From Flavobacteriales bacterium (GTDB lineage Bacteria; Bacteroidota; Bacteroidia; Flavobacteriales; Flavobacteriaceae): DNA of 64,000 nucleotides. The notes beneath the pieces were generated by a model that searched no databases, was not told where the DNA came from, and worked only from the letters and a program-made list of their open reading frames with translations. Shown here piece by piece: positions 46,002-54,494 of this stretch. Position numbers and translations under genes: made by a program. Within the stretch, counting starts at the first letter, position 1; each line of letters starts with the position of its first letter. Location: NCBI GenBank assembly GCA_018335925.1, contig JAGXRF010000020.1, forward strand, positions 1-64,000. The letters run 5' to 3'.

Positions 46002-46716
46002 GCAAAATTTAGTTTACACTATCATTTTCTGTTTTTTGATAACAGGATATTTTCCTTTTGATGCTTACAGTCAGGAAACAAAAGGAAGTTATTCCGTTAC
46101 CCTAGAAGACAAAATGAATTATGGCTATATTTTGCAAAAACCTAAAAAAGTGGAGTCGAAAAAACCATTGATTGTTTTTTTGCATGGTTCAGGTGAAAAA
46201 GGTACTGATTTGGAAAAAGTTAAAGTACACGGACCGTTAAAGTATATTCAAACAAATGAATTAGACTCCTACGTTTTAGCACCTCAATGTCCTGAAAATA
46301 CTTATTGGGAATCAGAATCACTACATCAATTGATTCAAAAAATAATAAAAGAAAACCCAATTGATACCAATCGTGTTTATTTAACCGGGTTGAGCATGGG
46401 AGCATGGGGAGCATGGAATTTAGCTTTTGCACATCCGGATACCTTTGCCGCTTTAGTGCCCATTTGTGGTTTTGTGGATAGAGTTCCCATGATTGAAAAT
46501 TGTAAAATAGCACATATACCCACTCGAATCTATCATGGATTATTAGATGATGTAGTAGATGTGGAGTATTCCATCTCAATTTATAAAAAATTAAAAAGTT
46601 GCTCAAAAGACATTCAGTTGACAATTTTTGATGATGCCAATCATGATAGTTGGTCAAGAGTTTATGCAGATGTCAATTTATATCAATGGATGTTAAGCCA
46701 AATAAAAAATCAATAA
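45991..46716 (+). CDS. Secreted alpha/beta-hydrolase (esterase-like)
   Basis: The 241-residue protein has a signal peptide (LVYTIIFCFLITGYFPFDAYSQ) and an alpha/beta-hydrolase fold: oxyanion segment PLIVFLHGSGEKGTDLE near 53, nucleophile elbow LTGLSMGAWGAW with the catalytic Ser near 133, acid HGLLDDVVDVEYS and histidine DDANHDSWSR near 215. Related PUL proteins are annotated as carbohydrate esterases or phospholipase/carboxylesterases. It overlaps the GH144 gene by 11 nt and precedes GH3 by 1 nt, so it is translated with the glucan enzymes. It may remove acyl groups such as succinyl or acetyl from the glucan, which is speculation. Confidence 0.8.
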   Translation: MVFKQNLVYTIIFCFLITGYFPFDAYSQETKGSYSVTLEDKMNYGYILQKPKKVESKKPLIVFLHGSGEKGTDLEKVKVHGPLKYIQTNELDSYVLAPQCPENTYWESESLHQLIQKIIKENPIDTNRVYLTGLSMGAWGAWNLAFAHPDTFAALVPICGFVDRVPMIENCKIAHIPTRIYHGLLDDVVDVEYSISIYKKLKSCSKDIQLTIFDDANHDSWSRVYADVNLYQWMLSQIKNQ

Positions 46717-46717
46717 T

Positions 46718-49015
46718 ATGCGATTAGTTCAAGCCTTATTTTTTTCAATTTTTATTACTTCTACCGGGTTGGCTCAAAAGGGGAAAAATCAAAAAGTAAC
46801 CCTTTCAAAAACAGAATTTATAGAACAATTGCTCTCCAAAATGACCTTGGAAGAAAAAATCGGACAATTAAATCTTCCAACCTCGGGTGATATTACAACC
46901 GGTCAAGCAAGTAGCTCCGATGTGGCAAAAAATATCAAAGAAGGAAAAGTTGGCGGACTTTTTAATATTAAAACAGCTGAGAAAATAAGGGAAGTTCAAA
47001 AAATTGCAGTGGAACAAAGCCGACTTAAAATTCCGCTATTGTTTGGAATGGATGTCATTCATGGTTATGAAACAACTTTTCCTATTCCATTGGGGATGTC
47101 TTCAACATGGAATTTGGCATTAATTGAAAGAAGTGCCCAAATTGCAGCCAAAGAAGCCAGTGCAGATGGTATCAATTGGACCTTTTCACCTATGGTTGAC
47201 ATATCTCGTGATCCAAGATGGGGAAGGGTATCAGAGGGTTCCGGTGAAGATGCCTATTTAGGTAGTGAAATCGCTAAGGCAATGGTTAGAGGTTACCAAG
47301 GAAAAGATTTGTCACTCAATACTACTCTTTTAGCTTGTGTGAAGCATTTTGCTCTCTACGGAGCACCGGAAGGAGGTAGGGATTACAACACAGTTGACAT
47401 GAGTAGAATTAGAATGTATAATGAATATTTTCCACCTTATAAAGCAGCTATAGACGCTGGAGTTGGTTCTGTGATGGCTTCCTTTAATGAAATAGACGGA
47501 ATTCCTGCTACCGGAAACAAATGGTTAATGACAGATGTATTACGAAAACAATGGAATTTTAATGGATTCGTCGTTACGGATTATACCGGAATTCAAGAAA
47601 TGATGGAACACGGTGTGGGTGATTTTCAAACGGTTTCCGCTTCTGCACTAAATGCAGGAATTGAAATGGATATGGTGAGTGAAGGTTTTTTAACAACTTT
47701 ACCAAAATCAGTTGCTGAAGGAAAAGTTTCCATTGATAAAATTGATAATGCTGTTCGATTAATATTGAGTGCAAAATATGATTTAGGTCTTTTTGATGAC
47801 CCTTATCGTTACTGTGATTTAAAACGTAATAAAACCGACATTTTTACGGCTGCTCATCGCAATGAAGCCAGAAAAACAGCAGCAGAATCCTTTGTTTTGT
47901 TAAAAAATGATAAAGGTATATTGCCCTTAAAAAAGTCAGGAACCGTTGCTATAATAGGTCCATTAGGCAATAATGCCGTGAATATGCCCGGAACATGGAG
48001 CGTAGCAACAAAGCATGAAAAGGCGATTCCATTAGCTGAAGGAATGAAATCAGTTTTGGGAAAATCAGTGAATATATTATATGCCAAAGGAAGTAATTTA
48101 GTGGCTGATGCTGCTTATGAAGAACGGGCAACCATGTTTGGTAAGACATTAAATCGAGACAATCGTTCCAAAGAAGAATTGTTGAATGAAGCCCTTCAAG
48201 TTGCGGCAAAAGCCGATGTGATTGTGGCTGCACTGGGAGAATCGGCAGAAATGAGTGGGGAGTCTAGCAGTAGAACAGAATTAGGAATTCCATCCGTTCA
48301 AAAAGAATTATTGGATGCTTTACTAAAAACAGGTAAACCGGTTGTATTGGTTTTGTTTACAGGAAGACCTTTAGTAATGGTAGAAGAAGATCAAAAAGTT
48401 AATGCCATATTGAACGTTTGGTTTCCCGGAACAGAAGCCGGTTTAGCCATTACAGATGTGTTGTTCGGTGATGAAAATCCGTCCGGAAAATTAACGGCAA
48501 CTTTCCCCAGAAGTGTAGGACAAATTCCAATTTATTATAATACTAAAAATACCGGAAGACCGCTTGGAAATAAAGAAGGAAAATTTGAAAAATTCAAAAC
48601 TAATTATTTGGATGAACGCAATGAACCGCTTTATCCTTTCGGATTTGGGTTAAGTTATACTCAATTTTCCTATTCCAATCTCCAATTATCCTCTGATAAA
48701 TTGCGTTCTAATGAAAAAATTGTAGCCTCTGTTGAAGTTACAAATACCGGTAATTACGATGGAAAAGAAGTAGTTCAACTTTATATCAGAGATGTAGTAG
48801 GTTCAGTGACTCGACCAGTGAAAGAACTGAAAGGTTTCCAAAAGATATTTTTGAAAAAAGGGGAGAAGCAAATTGTTTCCTTTGAAATTACCGAAGAAGA
48901 TTTAAAATTTTATAATTCAGAACTTGAATTTGTGGCCGAACCCGGAACATTTCATGTGTTTATCGGCACCAATTCTGATGTAACCGAATATAAGACGTTT
49001 GAGCTAGTTAAATAA
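46718..49015 (+). CDS. GH3 family periplasmic beta-glucosidase
   Basis: The 765-residue protein has a signal peptide (residues 1-19, ending TGLAQ). The GH3 TIM barrel shows LLFGMDVIHGYETTFP, DGINWTFSPMVDISRDPRWG, CVKHFALYGAPEGG and the nucleophile Asp288 in VVTDYTG. The alpha/beta sandwich carries the acid/base (ALGESAEMSGESSSRTEL), and a C-terminal fibronectin III-like domain is present (YPFGFGLSYTQFSY, VSFEITEEDLKFY). It most resembles the BglX group. In GH144-containing loci the GH3 partner is commonly a beta-1,2-glucosidase acting on sophoro-oligosaccharides. A strong terminator follows. Confidence 0.93.
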   Translation: MRLVQALFFSIFITSTGLAQKGKNQKVTLSKTEFIEQLLSKMTLEEKIGQLNLPTSGDITTGQASSSDVAKNIKEGKVGGLFNIKTAEKIREVQKIAVEQSRLKIPLLFGMDVIHGYETTFPIPLGMSSTWNLALIERSAQIAAKEASADGINWTFSPMVDISRDPRWGRVSEGSGEDAYLGSEIAKAMVRGYQGKDLSLNTTLLACVKHFALYGAPEGGRDYNTVDMSRIRMYNEYFPPYKAAIDAGVGSVMASFNEIDGIPATGNKWLMTDVLRKQWNFNGFVVTDYTGIQEMMEHGVGDFQTVSASALNAGIEMDMVSEGFLTTLPKSVAEGKVSIDKIDNAVRLILSAKYDLGLFDDPYRYCDLKRNKTDIFTAAHRNEARKTAAESFVLLKNDKGILPLKKSGTVAIIGPLGNNAVNMPGTWSVATKHEKAIPLAEGMKSVLGKSVNILYAKGSNLVADAAYEERATMFGKTLNRDNRSKEELLNEALQVAAKADVIVAALGESAEMSGESSSRTELGIPSVQKELLDALLKTGKPVVLVLFTGRPLVMVEEDQKVNAILNVWFPGTEAGLAITDVLFGDENPSGKLTATFPRSVGQIPIYYNTKNTGRPLGNKEGKFEKFKTNYLDERNEPLYPFGFGLSYTQFSYSNLQLSSDKLRSNEKIVASVEVTNTGNYDGKEVVQLYIRDVVGSVTRPVKELKGFQKIFLKKGEKQIVSFEITEEDLKFYNSELEFVAEPGTFHVFIGTNSDVTEYKTFELVK

Positions 49016-49039
49016 TTTGAGTTTTTGTTGTTCAGAAAG

Positions 49040-49068
49040 CCCTTTGAAACTTTCAAAGGGTTTTTTTT
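49040..49068 (+). terminator. Rho-independent terminator after the GH3 gene
   Basis: The stem CCCTTTGAA (49040-49048) and TTCAAAGGG (49052-49060) is perfect over 9 bp with a 3-nt loop, followed by eight T. It divides the PUL into a core operon and a downstream unit. Confidence 0.93.
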
Positions 49069-49081
49069 CTAAAATCAAAAA

Positions 49082-50839
49082 ATGAAAAAAATTCTATTTA
49101 TCGTTTTGTTTTTTTGGGGTATAAATTCAATGTATGCCCAACAAAAAACCTATTGTAACCCCATCAATATCGATTATGGCTATTGTCCCATCGAGCCATT
49201 TGTACAACAAGGAAAACATCGGGCAACTGCCGATCCGGTCATTACTTATTTCAAAGGGAAATATTATCTTTTTTCAACCAATCAATGGGGATATTGGCAT
49301 AGCGAAAACATGCTCGATTGGAAGTTCATTCCTCGAAAATTTCTTCGACCTGAACATAAAGTTTGGGATGAATTGTGTGCTCCTTCCTTATCATATGTGA
49401 ATGATACATTATTGGTTATCGGTTCCACACACACCAAAGAATTTCCGTTGTGGATGAGCACCAATCCCGAAGTGGATGACTGGAAAGAATTGGTGCATAA
49501 ACATCAAGCAGGTGCCTGGGATCCTCAACTTTTCTGGGATAAAGACAAAGATGAATTGTATATGTATTATGGCTCCAGTAATTTATATCCGTTGTATGGT
49601 TTGAAATTAAACCGAAAAACGTTTCAGCCGGAAGGTGAACCCGTTCCCGTGTTAGCCTTAAATGATGATGAACACGGTTGGGAGCGATTTGGTGAAAACA
49701 ACGACAATACCTTTTTGCAACCGTTTACCGAAGGAGCTTTCATGACCAAACACAACAATAAATACTATTTGCAATACGGAGCACCCGGAACAGAATTCAG
49801 CGGATATGCAGATGGTGTTTATGTGGGGAATAATCCGTTAGGACCTTTCGACTACCAATCACATAATCCATTTTCCTATAAACCGGGTGGATTTGCCAGA
49901 GGAGCAGGACATGGGGCAACGTATCAAGATGCACATAATCAATATTGGCACGTTTCTACAATTGGTATTTGTGTGAAGAATAATTTTGAACGACGCATCG
50001 GAATTTGGCCCTCAGGATTTGATGAAGAGGGAGTGATGTATTGTAATACTGCTTATGGAGATTATCCAACTTTTTTACCTTCGGAGAATAAAAATCATTT
50101 GACAGAACATTTTTCCGGATGGATGTTGCTCAATTATAATAAACCGGTTCAGGTTTCTTCTACTTTAGGAGGTTTTCAAGCCAATTTTGCGGTGAATGAA
50201 GATATTAAAACCTATTGGAGTGCCAAAACCGGTAACAAAGGAGAGTATATTATTACCGATTTAGGCGAATTGAGTACCGTGAATGCCATTCAAATCAATT
50301 ATGCCGATCAAGATGTGGAATTCATGGGAAAACCCGATAAAACCAATGGTCATCAATATATTTTATATGCTTCCAACGATGGTAAGAATTGGAAAATGGT
50401 TGTGGATAAAAGTAAAAGTTCAAAGGATGTTCCGCATGAGTATATTGAATTAACAAAGCCAATTCAAGCAAGGTTTTTAAAACTTGAAAATCACGGAATG
50501 CCCACCGGAAAATTTGCGATAAGTGGATTCAGGGTTTTTGGAAAAGGCTCCGGGGAAAAACCAAAAGCGGTTCAAAACTTTGTGCCGTTGCGTTCCGGAC
50601 CAAAAGTGAAAGGCGAAAGAAGAAACGTTTGGTTCAAATGGCAACAAGAACCTACGGCAGACGGTTATGTCATTTATTTTGGAAAGTCACCTGATAAATT
50701 ATACGGTTCTATAATGGTTTATGGAAAAAACGAATATTATTTCAATGGATTGGATCGTTCAGATGTGTATTATTTTCAAATTGAAGCATTTAATAATAAT
50801 GGGATTGGTCCGAGAAGTGAAATCAAAAAGTCGGAATGA
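49082..50839 (+). CDS. GH43-like glycosidase with discoidin and FN3-type domains
   Basis: The 585-residue protein has a signal peptide (residues 1-20, ending MYAQ). A five-bladed propeller catalytic domain at about 25-340 has the acidic residues expected in GH43: TADPVITYFKGKYYL (base), AGAWDPQLFWDKDKDELYMYYG (pKa modulator) and FTEGAFMTKHNNKYYL (acid). An F5/8 type C (discoidin-like) region at about 345-490 follows (TYWSAKTGNKGEYIITDLG), then an FN3-like region to the end (GYVIYFGKSP). The substrate may be an arabinose, galactose or xylose side chain. It sits 14 nt after a terminator, so it may be transcribed separately from the core operon. Confidence 0.85.
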   Translation: MKKILFIVLFFWGINSMYAQQKTYCNPINIDYGYCPIEPFVQQGKHRATADPVITYFKGKYYLFSTNQWGYWHSENMLDWKFIPRKFLRPEHKVWDELCAPSLSYVNDTLLVIGSTHTKEFPLWMSTNPEVDDWKELVHKHQAGAWDPQLFWDKDKDELYMYYGSSNLYPLYGLKLNRKTFQPEGEPVPVLALNDDEHGWERFGENNDNTFLQPFTEGAFMTKHNNKYYLQYGAPGTEFSGYADGVYVGNNPLGPFDYQSHNPFSYKPGGFARGAGHGATYQDAHNQYWHVSTIGICVKNNFERRIGIWPSGFDEEGVMYCNTAYGDYPTFLPSENKNHLTEHFSGWMLLNYNKPVQVSSTLGGFQANFAVNEDIKTYWSAKTGNKGEYIITDLGELSTVNAIQINYADQDVEFMGKPDKTNGHQYILYASNDGKNWKMVVDKSKSSKDVPHEYIELTKPIQARFLKLENHGMPTGKFAISGFRVFGKGSGEKPKAVQNFVPLRSGPKVKGERRNVWFKWQQEPTADGYVIYFGKSPDKLYGSIMVYGKNEYYFNGLDRSDVYYFQIEAFNNNGIGPRSEIKKSE

Positions 50840-50992
50840 TGCTCATGTATTAATCTAATGATGATTTCTTAGAATGCAATTCAAATAAAATTTAATTTAT
50901 TTTATAGTTCTATTTAAATTTAGCTGTTTTATTTACATATCTAACTGTTGATTAAAAAATCATATTACCAAACTAACCTTTAAAAACAATTT

Positions 50993-52426
50993 ATGAGTTC
51001 AACCACTTCAACCAAATGGGTACAATTCATTCCCTTAGTTACCGTTTTCTTCTTTTGGGGATTTGTAGCTGCAAGTAACGACATTTTAATTCCTGTTTTC
51101 AAAAAAGCATTTGATTTATCACAAGGGCAAAGCCAGTTGGTTTCTGTTGCCTTTTATGTTGCCTATACTGTTGGGTCTTTAATTTACATGGGGATTTCTT
51201 TCCTTACAAAAGGAGATATTATCAACCGAATAGGGTATAAAAATGCACTAGCTTTAGGATTAATCATATCTGCTTTAGGGACACTTTTATTTTATCCTGC
51301 TGCCAATAATGGTTCTTTTCCTTTGATGCTTTCGGGTTTGTTTATTGTTGGACTCGGATTTTCTTTACAACAAACGGTTGCTAACCCATTAGCAATTGCA
51401 TTAGGTCCAATTACTACTGGTTCACAACGCCTCACGATGGCCGGTGGAATTAATAACTTAGGTACTACCATTGGTCCTTTGATTGTGAGTTTTGCAATTT
51501 TTGGTTCTGCGGCTTCTGCCAATACTGATGTGAGTATTGAAAGTGTTAAGATTCCCTATTTAATTTTGGGAGGGGCTTTCTTTTTAGTAGCCATCTTTTT
51601 GAAATTTTCATCTTTACCTGACCAACCTGAAACTGTTGTTGAAGTAACAGAAGATGTTAAGGCCACAAAAAACTCAGCACTTCAGTATCCTCAATTGATT
51701 TTAGGGATGATTGGAATTTTTGTGTATGTGGGGGTTGAAGTATCCACCGCGAGTAATTTACCGGCTTATATGGAATCCGGATTAGGGTTTGAAACCAAAG
51801 ATATTGCACCCTATATTTCGTTATATTGGGCAAGTTTAATGATTGGACGTTGGACGGGTGCAGTAGAAGCTTTTAATGCTTCGGCCAGTATGGAAAAAAT
51901 ATTGAAATTTTTAGCACCATATTTGGCTTTTGGTGTTTTCTTGATGGTTAACGCAATTGCCAAACACGATTTGACTCCGTTTTATGTGTATGCATTAGTC
52001 ATTATCGTCTTAATCGCAGCGGATATTGCCAGTAAAGGAAATCCGGCCAGAATGTTGTTGATTTTTTCTAGTTTAGGTATAGGAGCTTTACTCATTGGAA
52101 TGTTTACTACTGGCATGTTGAGCGTTTATGCCTTTACCAGTGTTGGATTATTTTGTAGTACTTTATGGCCTTGTATTTTCACGTTAGCCATCAGTGGTTT
52201 AGGGAAAAACACCAATCAAGGCAGTAATTTCTTAATTATGATGATTATGGGTGGTGGAATTGTGAGTTGGTTGCAAGGCGTAGTAGCAGATGAAACCAAC
52301 ATTCATTTTAGTTATATAGTTGGGGTTGCCTGTTTTGCTTATTTGGCATTTTATGCATGGAGAGTAAGCGGAATTTTAAAAGCACAAGGTATTGATTTTG
52401 ATCAAAAAATATCGGGGGGACATTAA
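50993..52426 (+). CDS. FucP-type (FHS family) MFS sugar transporter
   Basis: The 477-residue inner-membrane protein has about twelve hydrophobic helices. It shows the FHS hallmarks FFFWGFVAASNDILIPVFKK near residue 18, QTVANPLAIALG near 133 and AGGINNLGTTIGPLIV near 150. Related proteins import L-fucose, glucose or galactose with protons. Placement at the end of the PUL suggests uptake of the monosaccharide released by the GH3 or GH43-like enzymes. No promoter box was recognised in the 153-nt gap upstream. Confidence 0.9.
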   Translation: MSSTTSTKWVQFIPLVTVFFFWGFVAASNDILIPVFKKAFDLSQGQSQLVSVAFYVAYTVGSLIYMGISFLTKGDIINRIGYKNALALGLIISALGTLLFYPAANNGSFPLMLSGLFIVGLGFSLQQTVANPLAIALGPITTGSQRLTMAGGINNLGTTIGPLIVSFAIFGSAASANTDVSIESVKIPYLILGGAFFLVAIFLKFSSLPDQPETVVEVTEDVKATKNSALQYPQLILGMIGIFVYVGVEVSTASNLPAYMESGLGFETKDIAPYISLYWASLMIGRWTGAVEAFNASASMEKILKFLAPYLAFGVFLMVNAIAKHDLTPFYVYALVIIVLIAADIASKGNPARMLLIFSSLGIGALLIGMFTTGMLSVYAFTSVGLFCSTLWPCIFTLAISGLGKNTNQGSNFLIMMIMGGGIVSWLQGVVADETNIHFSYIVGVACFAYLAFYAWRVSGILKAQGIDFDQKISGGH

Positions 52427-52536
52427 AAAATATTTCAGATCAAAGAGGAATTTGAAGTTAAAAATTACAGTTTAAGTTAAGCTAGATTTTTGTAATTGTT
52501 GGTTAGTTATATTTTTATTTTGATAAACGTTATAGC

Positions 52537-52848
52537 TCATAATTCTATGATATTTGCAATCACAAGCCTTTTAAAGAGTTTTTCTGCAAAAAACCTACTG
52601 TTAGGTTTGTAAACAAACTCATTAAAATAAAGTGGAAGATAATTTTTTTTTATAATTATTCTCATCATGCACTTGTAAAACTTTAACACAAAATAGCGAA
52701 GATGATGTTCCTTTTTAAACTCATAACTCCATCTATTTTTAATCCAAGAGTGTTCAATAATATCTCATTTGCAAACTACTTCTTTTCTATCTCTAACTGA
52801 TTTAAAATGATATATACAATCTTTCTCAGTACAAAATTCGCAGTAAAA
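52537..52848 (-). pseudogene. Decayed gene fragment, family not recognised
   Basis: On the minus strand a frame of 27 codons, an in-frame TGA (52765-52767) and then 75 more codons to a TGA at 52537 reads like real protein. It has clustered Cys (FYCEFCTEKDCIYHFKSV), Trp-containing segments (EHSWIKNRWSYEFKKEHH) and a basic, aromatic C-terminus (EFVYKPNSRFFAEKLFKRLV). There is no usable start codon. I cannot name the family. The surrounding 590 bp between the permease and ferredoxin genes hold nothing else convincing. Confidence 0.42.
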
Positions 52849-52994
52849 TCAAATAAATTCATATCTTAACTTTTGATTCATAGCTAATTTATTAAAACAT
52901 GACTAATTACTGATATTCAATATGATCTATAATTTTTAAATAAATTCGATGAAAAATTACACAAGATTAATTTAGAATAAATAAAAATAACTTG

Positions 52995-53002
52995 TATTTT
53001 TG
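52995..53002 (+). promoter_or_regulatory. -7 promoter box TATTTTTG of the ferredoxin gene
   Basis: This consensus TANNTTTG lies 19 nt upstream of the ATG at 53022. It overlaps the longer TTG-start frame from 52992 and so excludes that start. Confidence 0.6.
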
Positions 53003-53021
53003 TTCCGTTAATTTTCTACCG

Positions 53022-53273
53022 ATGGGAGCTAAAAAAGAGAAAGTCATTTTGTTTTGTGATGGCAAAAAATGCTGCAAGTACAACGAGGAAGTGGTAGAAT
53101 GTTTGCATGATTTGGTGAAAGAAAACGACTTAAAAAAGAGAGTCAAAATCAAAAAAGCCAAATGCCAAGGCATGTGCAAACACGCTCCGGTGGTTTGTAT
53201 CAAAAAAGACCAATGTTTGACCAAAGCCACTGAAAAAGAAGTTAAAAAATGGTTCGAAAAGCATATTGCTTAA
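53022..53273 (+). CDS. Thioredoxin-like [2Fe-2S] ferredoxin
   Basis: The 83-residue cytosolic protein has the cysteine spacing of thioredoxin-like ferredoxins: Cys12 and Cys17 (FCDGKKCC) and Cys48 and Cys52 (KCQGMCKHAP). Two or three further cysteines lie nearby, and the protein is unusually Lys-rich. It probably carries electrons for an unidentified oxidoreductase. It converges on the DUF3810 gene, and the two reading frames overlap by 4 nt at their stop codons. Confidence 0.87.
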   Translation: MGAKKEKVILFCDGKKCCKYNEEVVECLHDLVKENDLKKRVKIKKAKCQGMCKHAPVVCIKKDQCLTKATEKEVKKWFEKHIA

Positions 53274-54334
53274 TCCATTAAATCTTTTTGGTAATAATTC
53301 CACAAGTAAAAAACCAATCCTTGGTAGCTTTTTATCCCTTCGGGTTGCTGCTGAAATTTTAAAAAAGTATCGTAAAATGCTTTGGTAACATTGGCTATTG
53401 GATGGTCGTATTTTTCTGAATAAGCTTTCGAAGCTGCAAAGTGTTCTAAAACTCCCGGATGTAATTTCTCTACATAGGGTTTCGAACTATTTTCTTCTAA
53501 TCTTTCCAAAGCCCTCAAGCAATAACGTAAAGCAACTACTTGTCCACTGTAAAGAATACTTGGCGTTTCATGTTGAATGCATAACAAATAAGCCATAAAA
53601 TTAGTTTCTGCTTCCGATGCAATACCACCTTGATGCACTACTTCGTGTAAGATGGTAAATGGTTGGGTGTATGCTGGAATGTTTTTATTAAAATGTGCCT
53701 CTAAAGTAAAAGGATTCAAATATCCCGTAAACCCCATATAACTCAAAATATCACTATACATTGAAGTTTTAATCTTTGGTCGAACATGAAGCCATTTTTT
53801 ATTTTCTATTTCCAAATGTAACTCACCCAACGATAACTCTTGGTAAGATTCAAAGGGTTGTAATTCTTGTGCTATGAATGCTTGATTGGTTTGCGACACT
53901 AAAAAGTCGGTCAACAAATGTAATCTTACCTTGTTTAGGTGATCACTATAAACTAGTTTTTCCTTCCAAGGAGTTTGTCGGTACAAAAATCCCCAATGAA
54001 AGTGAAAGGCTAATGTCATCCAAAGTAAAAATAGGGGCAACCATTTTTGATGAATTTCTTTTAACCAATTCCATTTCCAAATCCAGATTCCTAAATATAG
54101 GAGAAGACTTAATATCAAAATACTGTAAAAAATGTCTCCCACTGAAAATTCAATCACATTAGTAATGCTTAAAAGTACTTTTTGAACTTTTGGAAAGCCA
54201 TGGTTGGGATACCATTCTTTGGTAAAGAAATCCCATTCCACTAAGAAAAATAGCAATAGGATACCAGCAAAAAATAGCTTCCATTGCAGGGAAACTCGCT
54301 TCCAAAAGTTAATTATCATTCGTGGTTCTTGCAT
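53270..54334 (-). CDS. DUF3810 membrane protein with HExxH motif
   Basis: The 354-residue protein has three N-terminal hydrophobic segments (KLFFAGILLLFFLVEW, DIFYSILILSLLLYLGIWIW, WLPLFLLWMTLAFHFHWGF) and an extracytoplasmic domain with ILHEVVHQGGIASEAETNFM, a zincin-like HExxH with a downstream Glu. These are the marks of DUF3810, a Bacteroidota family of presumed metallopeptidases. Activity is unproven. The ATG at 54334 was taken, and a second lies five codons later. Confidence 0.85.
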   Translation of the reverse strand: MQEPRMIINFWKRVSLQWKLFFAGILLLFFLVEWDFFTKEWYPNHGFPKVQKVLLSITNVIEFSVGDIFYSILILSLLLYLGIWIWKWNWLKEIHQKWLPLFLLWMTLAFHFHWGFLYRQTPWKEKLVYSDHLNKVRLHLLTDFLVSQTNQAFIAQELQPFESYQELSLGELHLEIENKKWLHVRPKIKTSMYSDILSYMGFTGYLNPFTLEAHFNKNIPAYTQPFTILHEVVHQGGIASEAETNFMAYLLCIQHETPSILYSGQVVALRYCLRALERLEENSSKPYVEKLHPGVLEHFAASKAYSEKYDHPIANVTKAFYDTFLKFQQQPEGIKSYQGLVFYLWNYYQKDLMD

Positions 54335-54494
54335 TTTTTACTTTATACTATGGTTGATTTGAGATCTCCCAATAAAAATATAGTTAGGCCAGCTTTTTAG
54401 TTTATTTGGTAAAGAGGTTCAAAATCTGTAAATTACTTCGACACTTCAATTCTGACACTTCGAGAGTATTAAGCAAAATAGTGGTTTTAGGCTG

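Noticed and set aside
53270..53273. 4-nt overlap of ferredoxin and DUF3810 stop codons as a possible annotation error
   Set aside because: Both frames have clear family sequence up to their stops, and convergent overlaps of this size are ordinary.
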